From Candidatus Latescibacterota bacterium (GTDB lineage Bacteria; Latescibacterota; 4484-107; B68-G9): DNA of 8,135 bases. Positions 1 to 5,682 of this stretch are shown piece by piece. Both the position numbers and the translations under genes were made by a program. The notes beneath the pieces are model-generated. The model had not been told where the DNA came from. It saw only the letters and a list, made by a program, of their open reading frames with translations, and made no database searches. Positions within the stretch are counted from its first letter, which is position 1, and every line of letters begins with the position of its first letter. The stretch spans positions 1-8,135 of the forward strand of contig DTYS01000079.1 in NCBI GenBank assembly GCA_012961755.1, in the 5' to 3' direction.

Positions 1-45
1 CCCCACGCCTCCGGCCTCACCCTGAAGGAGGGAGAAGGTCCATGA
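1..45 (+). CDS. C-terminal tail of an upstream gene (partial)
   Basis: Frame 1 is open from the window edge and ends PHASGLTLKEGEGP with a TGA at 43-45. This stop overlaps the ATG of the next gene as ATGA, a typical arrangement for co-transcribed, translationally coupled genes. Only 14 residues are visible, so the product cannot be identified from sequence. Small PG0541-type proteins like the next gene usually sit beside RND-type efflux permeases, so such a permease is a reasonable but unproven guess. The other two frames are either stopped early (TGA at 23-25) or are an upstream extension of the next gene, so frame 1 is the best candidate but not certain. Confidence 0.4.
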   Translation, partial: PHASGLTLKEGEGP

Positions 46-296
46 AGATGATACTGCTCGTGTACAACCGCGCGATAGGGGAGGAAGTGGAGGAGGCCCT
101 TAAAAGGTGCGACGTCCGCTACTACACCAAGTTTCCCCTCGTGCACGGGGTCGGGGAGCACTCAGGTCCGCACATGGACTCCCACATATGGCCGGGAGCG
201 AATTCCCTCCTGATGATAGCCTGTGAGGACGAGGTGAAGGATAGACTCCTCGAGGAGGTCAGGGCGCTCAGGCAGAGGTTCAGGGATGTGACCTGA
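42..296 (+). CDS. PG0541-family (PII/CutA-like) transporter-associated small protein
   Basis: This 84-residue soluble protein has no signal peptide or membrane segment. It resembles the transporter-associated PG0541 family of PII-like ferredoxin-fold proteins: an N-terminal beta strand (MKMILLVYN), a helix rich in Glu (about 13-21), a central His/Gly segment (about 35-50: HGVGEH, then PHMDSHIWPGANS), a strand (LLMIA), and a final helix (65-80). Four histidines (35, 40, 44, 48) and Cys23 and Cys61 could bind metal, which I infer and cannot show. The family is usually encoded next to RND efflux permeases and is thought to sense or modulate them. The start is ATG 42, with AAGGAGGG at 25-32, and it overlaps the upstream stop, suggesting an operon. 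The product is probably a regulator of an efflux system located left of the window. Confidence 0.72.
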   Translation: MKMILLVYNRAIGEEVEEALKRCDVRYYTKFPLVHGVGEHSGPHMDSHIWPGANSLLMIACEDEVKDRLLEEVRALRQRFRDVT

Positions 297-359
297 ACGT
301 GGTAGGACATGTAGGAAGTTGAGATCTCCTTGACCCCTGGAACGCCGGTGGAGATGGTC

Positions 360-1154
360 ATGCTCGAAGTGTACTTTCACGTTGGACTTGGAAAGACCGG
401 AACCAAGTACCTCCAGTTCGATTTCTTTCCAAAGCTAAGGGGAATAGAATACATCCATACCACCAAGTATAAGAAATCCAAGAAGATAATAAAGAAAAGG
501 GGGGAGGGGAAGTTCCTGGTGTCGAGGGAGTTCGACGAGAGGTTCGAAAGGGAGGTCAGATGGTTCGCCCAGGACTTCCCGGACGCAGGCCCTATAATCG
601 TGCTAAGGAGGCAGGACGAGTGGATAGTTTCCCAGTTCAAGAGGTACGTGAAGAACGGGCATAGGTATAGGTTCAAGGAGTTCTTCAACCTAGAGGGTAC
701 AGGCCTCTTTAAGGTGGAGGACCTATACTTCTACAGGAGGATAGAACTGCTCGAGGAGACCTTCGAGAGGAGGCCCCTTGTCCTCCTCTACGACGAACTC
801 AGGGAGGAGCCTTACAGGCTCCTCGACAGGATAGCTCAGTATACCGGGACGACCTACGAAAGGAGGAGCATCCCGCTCCGGAGACGGCACAGGTCTTACA
901 GTGAAAAGCAACTTAAGGTCATATATAAATTATCCGAACACTTAGACATCGTGCCGAGGGGGACAGTGAAGAAGTACTTCTTCGTCTACCCCATAAGGTA
1001 TCCGGTGCTCTACATGGCCAGGTACCTCCCTGCCAAAGTCCTCCCGAAGGTCGACATCTTTCCGAGCAAGGAGGAACTTGAGGGGATCAGGGAGTTCTAC
1101 AGGGACGATTGGGAAAGGTGCGTAAAATATGCCAAGGTGTGCACGGGACCTTAG
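360..1154 (+). CDS. Sulfotransferase-family protein (PAPS-dependent)
   Basis: The 264-residue protein carries the two phosphosulfate-binding signatures of the sulfotransferase fold. An N-terminal 5'-PSB loop, HVGLGKTGTKYLQ (residues 7-19, Lys12 likely contacting the PAPS 5' sulfate/phosphate), follows the first strand. A 3'-PB segment, VLRRQDEWIVSQFKRY (81-96), has Arg83/84 and Ser91. A later YDELREEP segment (144-151) matches the family's conserved strand-helix before the C-terminal helices. Acceptor cannot be predicted; a cell-surface glycan or lipid is usual. The start is uncertain: ATG 360 is preferred because GGAG (350-353) lies 6 nt upstream and it begins just before the first beta strand; ATG 354 and TTG 330 are in-frame alternatives. 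GC is about 51%, lower than the neighbours, with AT-rich patches near 440-500 and 920-940. It converges on lon with a 31-bp gap. Confidence 0.8.
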   Translation: MLEVYFHVGLGKTGTKYLQFDFFPKLRGIEYIHTTKYKKSKKIIKKRGEGKFLVSREFDERFEREVRWFAQDFPDAGPIIVLRRQDEWIVSQFKRYVKNGHRYRFKEFFNLEGTGLFKVEDLYFYRRIELLEETFERRPLVLLYDELREEPYRLLDRIAQYTGTTYERRSIPLRRRHRSYSEKQLKVIYKLSEHLDIVPRGTVKKYFFVYPIRYPVLYMARYLPAKVLPKVDIFPSKEELEGIREFYRDDWERCVKYAKVCTGP

Positions 1155-1185
1155 CCTCATAAGCGTGCTTCCGTCCACAATGACT

Positions 1186-3537
1186 CTACCGGCGCAGGGC
1201 TACCTCCAGGACCTGGTCCATATGCTTAACGAAGGCGAAGTTGAGTTCCCGCCTCACGTGCTCGGGCACGTCCTCAAGGTCCTTCTCGTTCTCTTCGGGG
1301 AGGACCACGGTCTTCACCCCTGCCCTGTGGGCAGCTAGCACCTTATCCCTAACCCCACCTATGGGTAGTACCTTCCCCCTCAAAGTTATCTCGCCCGTCA
1401 TGGCCACGTCCTTCCTGGCCGGCCGCTTAGTGAGGGCTGAAATCAACGCTACGGTCATAGTTATCCCTGCGGACGGCCCGTCCTTAGGGATGGCCCCCGA
1501 GGGAACGTGTATGTGCATATCCCACTTGCGGTAGAAGTCCTGCTCTATCCTTAAGGACTCCGCCCTGGACCTTATGTAGGTGAGGGCCGCCTTCGCCGAC
1601 TCCTGCATCACGTCCCCCATCTGTCCGGTGAGTATCAGGTTCCCCTTTCCGGGCACGACCGCGGCCTCCACGAAGAGCACCTCCCCTCCGGTCGGGGTCC
1701 AGGCTAGGCCCGTCGCCACCCCCACCTCGTCCTCCTCCTCCGCGACCTCGTGACGGTACTTTATAGGCCCGAGGAAGTCATGGAGGCTGTCCTCCCCTAC
1801 GACTACGGATTCTGCCTCCCCCTGGACGATCCTCCTGGCGGCCTTTCTGCAGATGGCCGCTATCTCCCTCTCAAGGTTCCTGACCCCGGCCTCCCTGGTG
1901 TAGTTCCTTATGACCTTCCTGAGGGCACCTTCCCCTATGCTGAGTTGGCCGTCCGAAAGCCCGTGTTCCTCCAGCTGTCTCGGGACGAGGAACCTCTTGG
2001 CTATCTCCACCTTCTCCGGCTCGGTGTACCCGGGAAGCTCCAGGACCTCCATGCGGTCCAGGAGGGCAGGGGGGATGGTGTAAAGTACGTTCGCCGTCGT
2101 GATGAACATGACCTTCGAAAGGTCGAAGGGGACATCTAAGTAATGGTCCACGAAGGCGTTGTTCTGCTCGGGGTCGAGGACCTCTAAGAGGGCTGCCCCG
2201 GGATCGCCCCTGAAGTCGGCTCCTAATTTGTCTATCTCGTCCAGCATGAAGACGGGGTTGTTAGAGCCTGCCCTCCTTATCCCCTGTATTATCCTTCCAG
2301 GGAGGGCCCCCACATATGTCCTCCTGTGCCCCCTTATTTCGGCCTCGTCCCTGACCCCTCCGAGGGAGACCCTCACGAACTTCCTTCCCAACGCCCTCGC
2401 TATGGACCTTCCCAGCGACGTCTTCCCCGTGCCCGGAGGCCCTACGAAGCAGAGTATCGGCCCCTTCATGTCCTCCTTTATCTTCCTGACGGCAAGATAT
2501 TCCAGGATCCTCTCCTTGGGCTTATCCAGCCCGTAGTGGTCCTCGTCCAAGATCTTAGCCGCCCTTTCGACGTCCAGGTTGTCCTCGGTGGACCTGTTCC
2601 AGGGGAGGGATATGAGCCAATCTAGGTACGTCCTGGCGACGGTGTACTCCGCGGCCTGGGGCGGCATCTTGGCCATCCTGTCCAGCTCCCTCAGGGCCTC
2701 CTTCTTCGCCTCCTCGGGAAGGCCCGCCTCCTCTATCTGCTGCTTGAGCTGGTTTATCTCCGCCGTGTGCTCGTCCTCCTCGCCGAGCTCCTTCTTTATC
2801 TGCTCTAGTTGTTTCCTTAAGAAAAACTCCCTCTGAGCCTTGTCCAGCTCGCCCTTGACCTGGGACTGTATCTTGCTGCTCAGCTCCAATATCTCAACCT
2901 CGCGGTTGAGGTACGAGAGGACCTTCCTGAGCCTCTCCCCAACGTCCAACGTCTCCAGTATTTCCTGTCTCTCCGCCGTGGAGAGCCTTATGTGGGAGGC
3001 TATGAAGTCCGCCTGCTGGCCGGGCTCGGGAATGTTGACAACCACTATCCCAAGCTCGTCCGGCAGGTTGGGGGCGAGGGAGACGGCCCTCTGGAACAGG
3101 GAGACCACGTTTCTGACCAGGGCCTCGAGCTCCAGGGTCTTCTCTACCTTGTCCTGGAGGGGACGAACCTTGGCCTTTATGTAGGGCTCCAGGGAAGTTA
3201 TATCCTCCAAAGCTATCCTCGCTATGCCCTGAAGCAGCACCTGGACCCCACCGTCCGGCATCCTGAGCATCTTGGCTATCCCGGCGGCGGTTCCGACATT
3301 GTAGAGGTTCTCCGGGGTGGAACCTCTGTCCGGCTCCCTCAGGGCAAACAGCCCCAAAATCTTGCGTTCCCCAGCGACTACGTCATCTATCATACTCACC
3401 AGACGCTGGTCGGTTATGGGGATCGGAAGGAGCATGTACGGAAAGAGTATGACCTCCGGGCTCGGGAGGACAGCCAACTCCTCCGGTATCTGAGGACCTT
3501 GGAACGAAACGGGCTGGCCTTGAGGTCCCAATAACAT
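1186..3537 (-). CDS. lon: ATP-dependent protease LonA
   Basis: Lon is a homohexameric cytoplasmic AAA+ serine protease that degrades misfolded and some regulatory proteins. At 783 residues it has the normal LonA length. The N-terminal LON substrate-binding domain spans about 20-210, followed by a helical/coiled-coil linker (about 210-300). The AAA+ module has Walker A GPPGTGKT (366-373), Walker B FMLDEID (430-436), sensor-1 Asn483 and a probable arginine finger at Arg495. The C-terminal protease domain has the Ser-Lys dyad, Ser689 in PKDGPSAG and Lys732 in GGVRDK. All key residues are present, so it should be active. It lies 8 bp downstream of hsp20 and is very likely co-transcribed from the promoter at 4004-4032. 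AGGAGG overlaps the hsp20 stop and sits 4 nt before ATG 3537; a TTG two codons in is a less likely start. No terminator is evident in the 31-bp gap to the convergent sulfotransferase gene. Confidence 0.98.
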   Translation of the reverse strand: MLLGPQGQPVSFQGPQIPEELAVLPSPEVILFPYMLLPIPITDQRLVSMIDDVVAGERKILGLFALREPDRGSTPENLYNVGTAAGIAKMLRMPDGGVQVLLQGIARIALEDITSLEPYIKAKVRPLQDKVEKTLELEALVRNVVSLFQRAVSLAPNLPDELGIVVVNIPEPGQQADFIASHIRLSTAERQEILETLDVGERLRKVLSYLNREVEILELSSKIQSQVKGELDKAQREFFLRKQLEQIKKELGEEDEHTAEINQLKQQIEEAGLPEEAKKEALRELDRMAKMPPQAAEYTVARTYLDWLISLPWNRSTEDNLDVERAAKILDEDHYGLDKPKERILEYLAVRKIKEDMKGPILCFVGPPGTGKTSLGRSIARALGRKFVRVSLGGVRDEAEIRGHRRTYVGALPGRIIQGIRRAGSNNPVFMLDEIDKLGADFRGDPGAALLEVLDPEQNNAFVDHYLDVPFDLSKVMFITTANVLYTIPPALLDRMEVLELPGYTEPEKVEIAKRFLVPRQLEEHGLSDGQLSIGEGALRKVIRNYTREAGVRNLEREIAAICRKAARRIVQGEAESVVVGEDSLHDFLGPIKYRHEVAEEEDEVGVATGLAWTPTGGEVLFVEAAVVPGKGNLILTGQMGDVMQESAKAALTYIRSRAESLRIEQDFYRKWDMHIHVPSGAIPKDGPSAGITMTVALISALTKRPARKDVAMTGEITLRGKVLPIGGVRDKVLAAHRAGVKTVVLPEENEKDLEDVPEHVRRELNFAFVKHMDQVLEVALRR

Positions 3538-3541
3538 ATAA

Positions 3542-3547
3542 CCTCCT
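3542..3547 (-). promoter_or_regulatory. Shine-Dalgarno of lon
   Basis: AGGAGG on the minus strand lies 4 nt (TTAT) before ATG 3537 and overlaps the TAG stop of hsp20 (3548-3546). This is a full anti-SD match at shorter spacing than the usual 5-9 nt. The overlap with the upstream stop suggests that ribosomes finishing hsp20 may re-initiate on lon. Confidence 0.75.
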
Positions 3548-3971
3548 AAACCTCTGGGGTTATGACTATGTGAGCTACGTGGGGTGCACTCACCTTGCGG
3601 AAGGATATCTCTAAAAGGCCGTTCCTGTAGACCGCCTTAGCGCTTTCGGTGTCCACCTCCGCCGGAAGCTTCACCACCCTCTCGAAGGGTCCAAAGGGGA
3701 TCTCCATCTGGTGGTACCTTCCTCCGCCGGAAGGGACGACCCTGGGCCTTTCGCCCTTTATTGTCAGGAGCCTCCCGTCCACGGACACCGAGAGCCTCTC
3801 CTTGTCCACCCCCGGAACCTCGGCCAGGACGAAGACCTCCTCCTCGGTCTCGTACACGTCCACCATAGGTTGCCACAGGTGTGCCGCGAAGTGCGAGGGG
3901 ACCCTGCGGAAGCTCAGGAAGAACCCAATCTGGCGGCCCATCTCCTCCATATCTTCCCATATGTTCGCCAT
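3546..3971 (-). CDS. Small heat-shock protein, Hsp20/alpha-crystallin family
   Basis: This ATP-independent holdase binds unfolding proteins in the cytoplasm and forms oligomers. Numbered from ATG 3971 (141 residues), there is an amphipathic, Met/Trp/Phe-rich N-terminal arm (1-32), an alpha-crystallin domain (about 33-128) with VDVYETEEEVFVLAEVPGV and the family signature AVYRNGLLEI (113-122), and a C-terminal IVI (135-137) that fits the I-x-I/V oligomerisation motif. ATG 3983, four codons upstream, is an alternative start (145 residues). ATG 3971 is preferred because GGGAGG sits 4 nt before it, matching the spacing at lon and pyrB, whereas 3983 has no good ribosome binding site. The gene is first in an operon with lon, giving a holdase plus protease unit. 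Its promoter is divergent from that of lnt. Confidence 0.95.
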   Translation of the reverse strand: MANIWEDMEEMGRQIGFFLSFRRVPSHFAAHLWQPMVDVYETEEEVFVLAEVPGVDKERLSVSVDGRLLTIKGERPRVVPSGGGRYHQMEIPFGPFERVVKLPAEVDTESAKAVYRNGLLEISFRKVSAPHVAHIVITPEV

Positions 3972-3975
3972 ATCG

Positions 3976-3981
3976 CCTCCC
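3976..3981 (-). promoter_or_regulatory. Shine-Dalgarno deciding the hsp20 start
   Basis: GGGAGG on the minus strand lies 4 nt (CGAT) before ATG 3971. It overlaps the G of the alternative ATG at 3983, so initiation at 3983 would place the start codon on top of the ribosome binding site. This supports ATG 3971 as the main start. Confidence 0.6.
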
Positions 3982-4003
3982 ATTTTTCAACTTCACTTAG
4001 GGA

Positions 4004-4032
4004 AAGATAAGGTCCTACGGAGGATATGTCAA
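4004..4032 (-). promoter_or_regulatory. Sigma70-type promoter of hsp20-lon
   Basis: On the minus strand, TTGACA (4032-4027, perfect consensus -35) is followed after exactly 17 nt by TATCTT (4009-4004, a 4/6 match to TATAAT). The predicted transcription start is a purine at about 3996-3998, giving a leader of about 26 nt to ATG 3971. The promoter looks like the housekeeping type rather than sigma32, and no CIRCE element (TTAGCACTC-N9-GAGTGCTAA) is present. Heat regulation, if any, would need a different repressor. Confidence 0.75.
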
Positions 4033-4044
4033 GGGGTATCCTTG
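4030..4044. repeat. Inverted repeat at the centre of the divergent promoters
   Basis: CAAGG (4030-4034) and CCTTG (4040-4044) form a perfect 5-bp inverted repeat around a 5-bp spacer, centred at 4037. It overlaps both -35 hexamers (hsp20 4027-4032, lnt 4042-4047). It may be an operator for a dimeric regulator acting on both promoters, or it may simply reflect two -35 elements placed back to back. Confidence 0.5.
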
Positions 4045-4070
4045 CACTTCCTAAGAAAAACCTTTATCTT
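4042..4070 (+). promoter_or_regulatory. Probable promoter of lnt
   Basis: TTGCAC (4042-4047, 3/6 to consensus -35) and TATCTT (4065-4070, the same -10 hexamer as the hsp20 promoter) are separated by 17 nt. The predicted transcription start falls on purines 4075-4078, at or within 3 nt of the lnt ATG. The -35 is weak, but the geometry exactly mirrors the hsp20 promoter around position 4037. Confidence 0.55.
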
Positions 4071-4076
4071 TCTTAG
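4051..4076. repeat. Inverted repeat spanning the lnt -10 region (possible operator)
   Basis: CTAAGAAA (4051-4058) and TTTCTTAG (4069-4076) are perfect 8-bp inverted arms around a 10-bp spacer. The right arm runs from the end of the lnt -10 hexamer to the predicted transcription start, and the left arm lies in the -35/-10 spacer. A dimer bound here would block RNA polymerase, so a repressor operator is the simplest reading. A related CTTAG with GGAAAGATAAGG occurs at 3996-4012, next to the hsp20 -10. It is not a terminator: no T tract follows and it precedes a gene. Confidence 0.55.
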
Positions 4077-4077
4077 T

Positions 4078-5583
4078 ATGGTCCGTGACGTTCCCTATGT
4101 ATGGCTTCGTCCGGTGGCCTCGGGCCTCCTCCTGGCTTTGGCGTTTCCCCAGCCGGGATGGGGGCTTCTATCCCTTATAGCCCTGATACCTCTGCTCCTG
4201 TCCTTAGAGGTGTCGGGAACCTGGAAGGAAGCCTTCAGATGGGGGTACCTCTTCGGATTCGCTTTCTTCGGCATCCTACTCTTCTGGGTGGCGAACGTCG
4301 TCTGGCTTGGATACTTCCTACTCGTGCCGTTCCTCTCGCTCTACCCGGGGGCCTTCGGAGCCTTCTTCTGGGGCATCAGAAGGACCGGCCTTCCCCTCTG
4401 GGCCTCGGCCGCCCTCGTGTGGACGGCCTTAGAGCTTATAAGGGCTTTAGGCTTTATGGGCTTCAGTTGGGGAAGTGTGGGCTACGCCCTTGGGTTCTAC
4501 CCCTCCTTGGTCCAATTCGCGTCCCTCACCGGGGTGAGGGGGCTGAGCTTCTGGGTGGTGGCGGTGAACGGACTCCTGACAGAATGGGCGATGGGAAAGG
4601 ATACCTCCCGGCTCAGCGCGGCGTTCGTCCTCGTGCTCATTCCCTGGCTCTACGGCCTCTGGGTTTTGGCCCATGCCGGGGAGGGGCACGAACGGGTGAA
4701 GCTCGCCCTCGTCCAGGGAAACATAGATCAGGACGTTAAGTGGGACCCGAAGTTTCTGAACTTCTCCTTCTCAAAGTATGAGGCCCTGACGGGCTCCCTG
4801 AAGGAACGAGTGGACCTGATAATATGGCCCGAGACCGCGGCCCCTACCTTCCTCCTTAAGAGGGCGAGGTACAGGAGGTGGGTCGAAAGGGTCACGGCCG
4901 AGCTTCGGACCCCCCTCCTTACGGGGACCAACGACTACGAGTGGGAACTTGGAAGGGAGCCAGAGGTATTCAATTCGGCGGTGCTCTTCCTCCCATCCCA
5001 GGGCCCCGTGCTTAAGTACGACAAGGTGCACCTCGTCCCCTTCGGCGAGAGGATGCCCTTGGTGGAGATCTTCCCCTTCCTCAAGGATATAAAGCTTGGA
5101 GGAGGACCGGGGAACTTCACACCCGGCAGGAGGAGGGTACTGTTCAAGGTTGGGAAGGCTAAGTTCCCAGCCCTCATATGCTTCGAGGCGGCCTTCGCGA
5201 GGGACGTGAGGAGGTCCGTGAGGGACGGGGCTAACCTCCTCGTGAACATAACGAACGACGCATGGTTCGGACCTTACTCAGCGCCCTACCAGCACGCTCA
5301 GATGGCCGTCCTGAGGACCGTGGAGAACAGGATATCCCTCGCAAGGTGTGCTAACACCGGGGTATCCATGCTCGTAGACCCCTACGGCAGGGTCCTCGAA
5401 GCTACGGGGATCTTCGAGGATGCCGTGCTCGTGGGGGAGCTTCCCCTCAAGGAGGACGAGGAGACATTTTACACCAGGTACGGCGAGTGGCTTCCCTGGC
5501 TGTGCGTTGTGTTGAGCTTAGGACTACTCATCTCGAGCTTTCGTCCTCACCCAGGCCGGGCCCGTCCTCCTGGACGACCCTGA
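4078..5583 (+). CDS. lnt: Apolipoprotein N-acyltransferase
   Basis: Lnt is an inner-membrane enzyme that adds the third acyl chain to the N-terminal cysteine of lipoproteins, the last maturation step before export to the outer membrane. The 501-residue protein has hydrophobic helices across about 10-200, a periplasmic nitrilase-like domain (about 205-460) and one C-terminal helix (about 471-487) followed by a short basic tail. The catalytic triad is visible: Glu252 in WPETA, Lys316 in YDKVHLVPFGE and Cys368 in ICFE; the NDAWFG segment (393-398) is also conserved. The reading frame stays open to 3649 across hsp20 on the opposite strand, but homology begins only near ATG 4078. That ATG has no Shine-Dalgarno and lies at the predicted transcription start, so the mRNA may be leaderless. 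It is divergent from hsp20-lon. Confidence 0.96.
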   Translation: MVRDVPYVWLRPVASGLLLALAFPQPGWGLLSLIALIPLLLSLEVSGTWKEAFRWGYLFGFAFFGILLFWVANVVWLGYFLLVPFLSLYPGAFGAFFWGIRRTGLPLWASAALVWTALELIRALGFMGFSWGSVGYALGFYPSLVQFASLTGVRGLSFWVVAVNGLLTEWAMGKDTSRLSAAFVLVLIPWLYGLWVLAHAGEGHERVKLALVQGNIDQDVKWDPKFLNFSFSKYEALTGSLKERVDLIIWPETAAPTFLLKRARYRRWVERVTAELRTPLLTGTNDYEWELGREPEVFNSAVLFLPSQGPVLKYDKVHLVPFGERMPLVEIFPFLKDIKLGGGPGNFTPGRRRVLFKVGKAKFPALICFEAAFARDVRRSVRDGANLLVNITNDAWFGPYSAPYQHAQMAVLRTVENRISLARCANTGVSMLVDPYGRVLEATGIFEDAVLVGELPLKEDEETFYTRYGEWLPWLCVVLSLGLLISSFRPHPGRARPPGRP

Positions 5584-5620
5584 GGTGACGTCCCGAAAAG
5601 GGCTCAAAACCGCATACCCC

Positions 5621-5648
5621 TTGTGTGTACCTCCAAAATCCTTATATT
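5621..5648 (+). promoter_or_regulatory. Probable promoter of pyrBC
   Basis: TTGTGT (5621-5626, 3/6) and TATATT (5643-5648, 5/6 to TATAAT) are separated by 16 nt in the 99-bp gap between lnt and pyrB. The expected start near 5655 would give a leader of about 28 nt. The leader is too short for a long attenuator or a PyrR-type anti-terminator, and no strong hairpin with a T tract is seen. The rest of 5584-5620 shows nothing convincing. Confidence 0.5.
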
Positions 5649-5672
5649 TGAAACCCGGGAGACTTCAACCGA

Positions 5673-5678
5673 GGGAGG
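5673..5678 (+). promoter_or_regulatory. Shine-Dalgarno of pyrB
   Basis: GGGAGG ends 4 nt (GTAT) before ATG 5683. It decides the start against an in-frame upstream ATG at 5623, which lies on the -35 of the promoter and would add 20 residues outside the family's normal N-terminus. Confidence 0.75.
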
Positions 5679-5682
5679 GTAT

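Noticed and set aside
1134..1170. Small hairpins near the sulfotransferase stop (AAGGT/ACCTT and AAGC-GT-GCTT) as a terminator
   Set aside because: Stems are only 4-5 bp and no T tract follows on either strand.
1750..3534. Several 85-180 codon open frames on the plus strand opposite lon
   Set aside because: They are shadows of the strongly conserved lon gene in GC-rich DNA, with no family resemblance or ribosome binding sites.
3649..4077. Open upstream extension of the lnt frame by 143 codons on the plus strand
   Set aside because: It lies opposite hsp20 and reads low-complexity Ser/Thr/Pro sequence typical of antisense shadow. Lnt homology and the promoter place the start at 4078.
4101..4739. 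212-codon open frame inside lnt in another frame
   Set aside because: Pro/Gly/Arg-rich out-of-frame translation of the lnt membrane region with no recognisable domain.
5562..5585. CGTCC-TCCT-GGACG hairpin at the end of lnt as a terminator
   Set aside because: The 5-bp stem is inside the coding sequence and lacks a following T run.
5636..5655. AAAATCCTTATATTT before pyrB as an archaeal BRE/TATA box
   Set aside because: The stretch resembles one, but LonA, Lnt and the perfect TTGACA with 17-nt spacer at hsp20 point to a bacterium, and a sigma70 reading fits here too.
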